Below are positions 58,164 through 64,000 of a DNA stretch of 64,000 nucleotides, in pieces. The stretch's first letter is position 1; the number at the start of each line of letters is the position of its first letter. The DNA is from Odiellus spinosus (taxonomy: Eukaryota > Arthropoda > Arachnida > Opiliones > Phalangiidae): contig OY987227.1 in assembly GCA_963920705.1 (NCBI GenBank), positions 20,547,434 through 20,611,433 of the forward strand, given 5' to 3'. A program made the position numbers and the translations under genes. The notes beneath the pieces are model-generated. The model was not told where the DNA came from. It made no database searches and was given only the letters and a program-made list of their open reading frames with translations.

Positions 58164-59851
58164 ATATATATATATATATTTTATGGGAAGCTCCCTTATG
58201 AAGGATTATATTTTCCCTTATTCAACAATTTTAAGTTTATTTAAACATTAGCTTTCCTCTATATTATTATGGTATCCAACGCTAACGCGAAAAAGATGAG
58301 AGTTTAATTAGGTAGATGAACTTGTCCCTCTCTTGCTGTAGAACTAAACAAGTAAGAGTTTTTTGGCTAAAAAATAGCTCACGTCATTACCGAAAAAGAC
58401 AGCCATCACAGACAAGCAGAAAAATATGACATATTTTGTGGCGACAGACAGCTATGGCTGAATATATTTTTTTTCCTTACTAGAAAGATTTCAGCAATTT
58501 TAGTCTAAGGGGTCTCGGTTGATATCCACGTTGACATTATGCATCCATTAAAGTGACAATGAAGACGAGTAACATGTTATAGTGTTAAAATATTCAAAAA
58601 ACTAAAAGATCATCACGATTTTTCGAATCTTTCTATGATTGTTTTAATCAATATGCAAATGTAAATAGGCTTAACAAGCTCAAATAGCAATAAATTACGA
58701 GACCTCTTTGGCGAGTTTTAATGACGTATTTACGCATTTAAAGCTTCTAAACGATTAAAAATATCTTAATTATCCCTTCACGTTTTGCTATTCTTAATTG
58801 AAGAGCTGGCGAAAAATTTAATTTGTTCCCACTACTTCCCTATAAATAAAACCCAAAGATCTTGAGGAAATTTACGACAGTGCTATGACGTCACCATCTT
58901 GTCAGTCAAAACTGAAGTTGCGTAGACAAGCTAAATGAGACGCGCTTAATCAATCTCCGGCTGTCGAAGTCTGGGTCACAGCGAACTTTGTACTTTGGTT
59001 TTGTTTTATTTTTAACGCGGAGATAATCCGATAATACGCATTTTGTCTCTAACCGCGATATAAGGGCATTTAATATTTAGCGCATTAATTATTTTCAGTT
59101 AAACTTAATTTAGCTTTGTTATTTTATTGAATATCATCGGTGCAACCAGATATTTTGAGGGATAACCACTAATTTTCTCGATTAAAATAAAAAGATTACG
59201 AGCCTAAAGTCAAGGTAACGCGTTAAGCAAGAATAAAATCATCAAAACTAATAATGAATATGATTTGGCTTAATGGAAAAAAAGCAAACTTAGCTAATTT
59301 ATTCAGAATGTTAAACCCTTATTATAGAGAAGAAAGTAGACTTGAATAAAAGTATAATTCGAAACGTTACAACAGATATAATCTTGGAATTTCAACGAGT
59401 ATAAAGCCTGAAAGCTCTCTGCAAAGTACAAAATTTTCAAATCATAATCCTCGAAAAATATTTAAGTATATTTAAGATTAATTAAGACTTATTCTTAGGC
59501 TTAAGGAATTAAAAATTGGCGTAATAACACGTTTCCAAAGTTTAACAAATTCCAATAAGGAATTCACAGCCGATTTGCGGCCCGAAATTGACTGGATTGG
59601 ATAATTGCCGCGGAGAAATAATTTTTCATTTCATCTCGATTTTAGTATGCAAAGATGATCGCGTGATAAGGTTTCGTCCCGGGATTTTGATTTAAAAGAG
59701 TGTGTGACAAGGCTTTCCAGTTAAAAATAGATTAAAAATTGTTATTTATGCAAATACTACGATCAGCAATAATATCGTGACATATTAAAACAAAAATAGA
59801 TGTTGTCAATGTGTATACTGTTTGGAATCAAATAACCATTTTTCTTACAAA
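58164..59851. other. Gene-free stretch
   Basis: A (TA)n tract follows the MITE. A TTAAAGTGACAATGAAGAC repeat end at about 58550 resembles that at 50463. No gene is seen. Confidence 0.5.
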
Positions 59852-61294
59852 TATAGGCTTAGCAGAAATTAATAAGCTTAGCAGATGAAAAAGAAATAGG
59901 CTTAGCAGATGAAAAAGAAATAGGCTTAGCAGATGAAAAAGAAATAGGCTTAGCAGATGAAAAAGAAATAGGCTTAGCAGATGAAAAAGAAATAGGCTTA
60001 GCAGATGAAAAAGAAATAGGCTTAGCAGATGAAAAAGAAATAGGCTTAGCAGATGAAAAAGAAATAGGCTTAGCAGATGAAAAAGAAATAGGCTTAGCAG
60101 ATGAAAAAGAAATAGGCTTAGCAGATGAAAAAGAATTAGGCTTAGCAGATGAAAAAGAATTAGGCTTAGCAGATGAAAAAGAATTAGGCTTAGCAGATGA
60201 AAAAGAATTAGGCTTAGCAGATGAAAAAGAATTAGGCTTAGCAGATGAAAAAGAATTAGGCTTAGCAGATGAAAAAGAATTAGGCTTAGCAGATGAAAAA
60301 GAATTAGGCTTAGCAGATGAAAAAGAATTAGGCTTAGCAGATGAAAAAGAATTAGGCTTAGCAGATGAAAAAGAATTAGGCTTAGCAGATGAAAAAGAAT
60401 TAGGCTTAGCAGATGAAAAAGAATTAGGCTTAGCAGATGAAAAAGAATTAGGCTTAGCAGATGAAAAATAATTAGGCTTAGCAGATGAAAAATAATTAGG
60501 CTTAGCAGATGAAAAATAATTAGACTTAGCAGATGAAAAATAAATAGACTTAGCTGATGAAAAATAAATAGGCTTAGCAGATGAAAAATAAATAGGCTTA
60601 GCAGATGAAAAATAAATAGGCTTAGCAGATGAAAAATAAATAGGCTTAGCAGATGAAAAATAAATAGGCTTAGCAGATGAAAAATAAATAGGCTTAGCAG
60701 ATGAAAAATAAATAGGCTTAGCAGGTGAAAAATAAATAGGCTTAGCAGGTGAAAAATAAATAGGCTTAGCAGGTGAAAAATAAATAGGCTTAGCAGATGA
60801 AAAATAAATAGGCTTAGCAGATGAAAAATAAATAGGCTTAGCAGATGAAAAATAAATAGGCTTAGCAGATGAAAAATAAATAGACTTAGCAGATGAAAAA
60901 TAATTAGGCTTAGCAGATGAAAAATAATTAGGCTTAGCAAATGAAAAATAAATAGGCTTAGCAAATGAAAAATAAACAGGCTTAGCAAATGAAAAATAAA
61001 CAGGCTTAGCAAATGAAAAATAAACAGGCTTAGCAAATGAAAAATAAACAGGCTTAGCAAATGAAAAATAAACAGGCTTAGCAAATGAAAAATAAACAGG
61101 CTTAGCAAATGAAAAATAAACAGGCTTAGCAGATGAAAAATAAACAGGCTTAGCAGGTGAAAAATAAACAGGCTTAGCAAATGAAAAATAAACAGGCTTA
61201 GCAAATGAAAAATAAACAGGCTTAGCAGATGAAAAATAAACAGGCTTAGCAGATGAAAAATAAACAGGCTTAGCAGGTGAAAAATAAATAGGCA
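59852..61294. repeat. 24-bp satellite, about 60 units
   Basis: The unit is ATAGGCTTAGCAGATGAAAA plus a 4-base variable end. Variants lie in blocks from left to right: GAAATA, GAATTA, TAATTA, TAAATA, then TAAACA, with AGGTG/AAATG changes in the right half. Because 24 is a multiple of three and the unit has no minus-strand stop in two frames, open stretches over 450 codons result. These encode 8-residue loops (LSLFIFHL and PIYFSSAK) and are not taken as genes. Confidence 0.97.
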
Positions 61295-62485
61295 TTTTTA
61301 ATACATTTATCTAATTGTCAATAAATGAAATGAAAGTTACCGTATTTAAATTGAGTCACTGGAACTTTGAGGGTTTCATATTTCAACCCCCACTCCCCTA
61401 AAATCGGAGTTACAACACGAAATAATTGAGTAACTTATTATGACCAGATATGACTAATAAAATATTAGTATATATAGCCCTACCAGTAAATATTAAGAGA
61501 AAAATCTAGATAAGGAGTTAGACCTAAAAAAATATCACGTTAGTAATGAGTATATAATTATTCGTCCTTATTACTAATTTTCAAGTCGAGAGAGGAAACG
61601 CCTATATTTACGTTAAAGGGAGGATGTTAAGAAAAAATTATAGACGAATCCTACTTTAAACAGCTACATTGTTAATTGGAGAAAAATCGAAAATTAAAAA
61701 CGTAACTAGATAGAGTAAATTATATACTTTCAAAATGTTCAAAAACCCATACTGCATACGCGATTACTGTTTTAATTGAATTTTAATTGAAAATAGTAAA
61801 CGTCATAACTATTAATTAGCTTGATAGTTCAAGGTCTAGCTTTGGGATTAAAATCTAAGCTGAAAAACATTGATGGTAAATGGCATTACTTCACAAATAA
61901 TATTTTTGAAATTCTAGCTCACTATCTAGCTATATATTACGATTTACAACTAATAATTTCATATAGAAATAACTAATTTATTATTACAGTTTAGGATAGT
62001 GCAGTTAATTTAATATTAAATATTTGATATCATGTCTTAATGAGCCTTAAAAAAAACGATAGCTTTATATCCTCACTTTAAGGGCGGCCCGTATATTATC
62101 AAAGAAGGAAAAAGGAATAGATCTGAAATTTCCAGGATGAGGGGAGCCGAAAATTTATTTAATATTCGGTTAGTCGACAACAAAACCGCCAAGATCATTA
62201 AGTCAAACTATATAGTCAAGGTAAATATTTGCCGAGATTCTTAACTGCCCCCTGGCATTTCCTCGTTAAGAAACACAATGAAATCGTGATTACGAAAATA
62301 CAATTTATCACGTGAAATTTATTACCATTAACTTTCATCATCGTACGATTATGATAAGTGGGTGTTTTGCTGAAATTCTTCCAAGTTTTTCGTTAAAATA
62401 TTATTTTAAAACGGGTATTTTCAGAAAGGGTACTGAATCTCTCGAAAATCTAAACACACGCACTTTACCCTAGAGCTGAAATTTA
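61295..62485. other. Non-genic stretch
   Basis: AT-rich DNA with no recognised gene or complete element. A TTAAAGGGAGGATG repeat end lies near 61614. Confidence 0.5.
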
Positions 62486-62825
62486 TTAAAGGGAGAATGC
62501 AACTTAACTTATCGTAAAACGTACCTAGAGAAAATAGGCTTAGCTGGATTCATGGAGATCCTGAATTTCTTCCCATTTAAGTGTCGACGACCATTCGAAT
62601 GTTATTGGAAGTCTCGTGAAGATCTCACCTTAACGCCGACCTTTGCTCATTGTTCAACGACCCTTCAATGCGTAGAAATTCAGGATCTCCATGAATTCAG
62701 CTAAGCCTATTTCCAGGGCAAGTTTTAAATTTATGTTTAGTTTAACATTTGTAAGTTTTATTACTGGTTTATTTTGGTGGATTAGGCCTATTTAAAACCG
62801 AGGTTAGGCTGCATTCTCCATTTAA
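62486..62825. mobile_element. TTAA-flanked composite MITE
   Basis: 340 bp: TTAA AGGGAGAATGCAACTTAA at the left, GGCTGCATTCTCCAT TTAA at the right. Inside, AATAGGCTTAGCTG and CAGCTAAGCCTATT flank an inverted pair CATGGAGATCCTGAATTTCT / GAAATTCAGGATCTCCATG. It has the same design as 51873-52430. Confidence 0.75.
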
Positions 62826-63468
62826 ATACGTATTCTTTCACCATATCTTCCACCATAAGTATAATTTAGGCTATCTAGTTATATATATTTTTAAGCCTTA
62901 ATCGTTTGATATAATTATTAATTCGGGGTCAATACCCAAATGCTTTTTTTTTTTAAGAAACCTTTCGACGTTTTTATAACATTAGTCTTTCAGATATTTT
63001 TGGGACAAATTAGTTTAAAGACAGTTTAGAAATATTTGTGGCAAAGTTTCAAAAACAACTTTTGGTTAATGACAGAATTTTTCTGACACTATACGCACCG
63101 AAAAAAAAAAGGTTAGGAGTCTCCCTTCTTGATATTGAAACTACTAATTCAGAAAGAAGAGGCGATGAAAAAAATCCTTACAAAAATGTGGGCCTTTGTT
63201 CCGGTCAAAAAAAAAAATTTTAAAACTCATAAATAAAAAAAACTTTGAAATTTCAACTTTGAGATGGAGCTAAGCATATAAAACCAAATCGGTATTTTCA
63301 CTTTGAAGCGGAAAAAGTTAGGTTTCTTTTTATATGAATGAAGGCGGGATACCAAAAATATTTTGGACGAATTTATACAGCCAAAACTAAGTATCTTTAA
63401 AGAGAGTATGAAGAATTCGAAATAAAGTTGACTTTAGTTGATGAAATTAGATTTAAAAAATCGTTGAA
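62826..63468. other. Non-genic stretch
   Basis: No recognised gene. The open frame at 63038-63223 is lysine-rich low-complexity translation. Confidence 0.5.
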
Positions 63469-63476
63469 AGTTACCT

Positions 63477-63637
63477 CGAGGGGGCTGACACTCGCGAACT
63501 CAGGTGTACACAATGTTTGAACTCTTTGCACTATCAAAGCTGAACTCTGAGTTCATAAGAGTTCGAACTCAATGCACTGTCAAAACTGAGCTAAGTGAAC
63601 TCAGTGTACAGCGAATTCAAGAGTGTCGGACCCCTCG
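63477..63637. mobile_element. GAGGGG-family MITE, copy 3
   Basis: 161 bp, ends CGAGGGGGCTGACACTC and GAGTGTCGGACCCCTCG, with an exact 8-bp duplication AGTTACCT (63469-63476 and 63638-63645). Confidence 0.85.
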
Positions 63638-63645
63638 AGTTACCT

Positions 63646-64000
63646 TGCACGAGGTTTTGATCACGTGATGGAATTCATTCCGACTGACAAAACTAACTAC
63701 TCAATACCACAATTTAGTTCTTTGAATTTTAAAATTTCATTACTATATTTGGCCGGTTCAAAATTCTTAATTTTCCAAGTGTTCGAGGTTTATATGAACC
63801 ATGATAATCATTTCTAAAAACGAATTGCTAATTTCATTGACCCTTTAAAAATTACGAAAGTTTTGTCAGTTATTTTCAAGGAAGAGCGCGAAAAACGCGT
63901 TTGAAGGGCAGTGTTTCGATAAAATTTGGAATTTACGATGAAGTAGTAATCGGATGTTTCTGCAACTACAAAAGCAATGTTCCTACGGTCACTAACAAAC
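63646..64000. other. Window end, nothing recognised
   Basis: No gene or element is recognised in the last 350 bp. Confidence 0.4.

Noticed and set aside
59828-61295. Two minus-strand open frames of about 458 and 478 codons
   Set aside because: They are read-through of a 24-bp satellite with octapeptide periodicity, no non-repeat domain and two frames open at once.
1-64000. tRNA genes or other standard small RNAs
   Set aside because: No cloverleaf with a GTTCRANNC-type T arm was found by eye. A covariance-model scan would be decisive and was not possible.

Overview
This window is animal nuclear DNA. The genes are split by short GT-AG introns, intergenic DNA is AT-rich, and small terminal-inverted-repeat elements (MITEs) and minisatellites are dense. 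A (TTAGG)5 run at 31805-31841 and the gene set fit an invertebrate, perhaps an arthropod, but the species cannot be named from the sequence.

Layout. TAF5L (SAGA coactivator subunit) lies on + at 1913-5184 in 12 exons. ELOA (Elongin A) converges on it from the - strand at 7223-9843 in 7 exons. A tandem family of SLC18B1-like polyamine transporters on - follows. Copy 1 (13069-16552) and copy 2 (20549-23526) each have 13 exons, all at matching positions. A dead third copy is left at about 10855-12395; it keeps only the 5' end, and one part of it is inverted. A single-exon gene for an unrecognised type I membrane protein (19259-19951, -) lies between the two live copies. An organic anion transporter (OATP/SLCO, - strand, 10 exons, 26441-30880) completes the gene-rich half.

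From about 31 kb to the end I find no convincing protein-coding gene. This half holds MITEs, several with exact target-site duplications. It also holds a 1.87-kb element with long inverted repeats, two related A/T-rich minisatellites (45.8-46.7 kb), a pyrimidine-rich 20/21-bp minisatellite (50.7-51.2 kb) and a 24-bp satellite of about 60 units (59.85-61.29 kb).

How the genes relate. TAF5L and ELOA both act in RNA polymerase II transcription, but nothing shows their adjacency is functional. The SLC18B1 block is a local expansion. Its copies differ in a splice donor, a C-terminal sorting-type motif, the 3' UTR and the upstream DNA. Exon models were built by hand from splice sites, reading phase and similarity to remembered protein families; no search was run.
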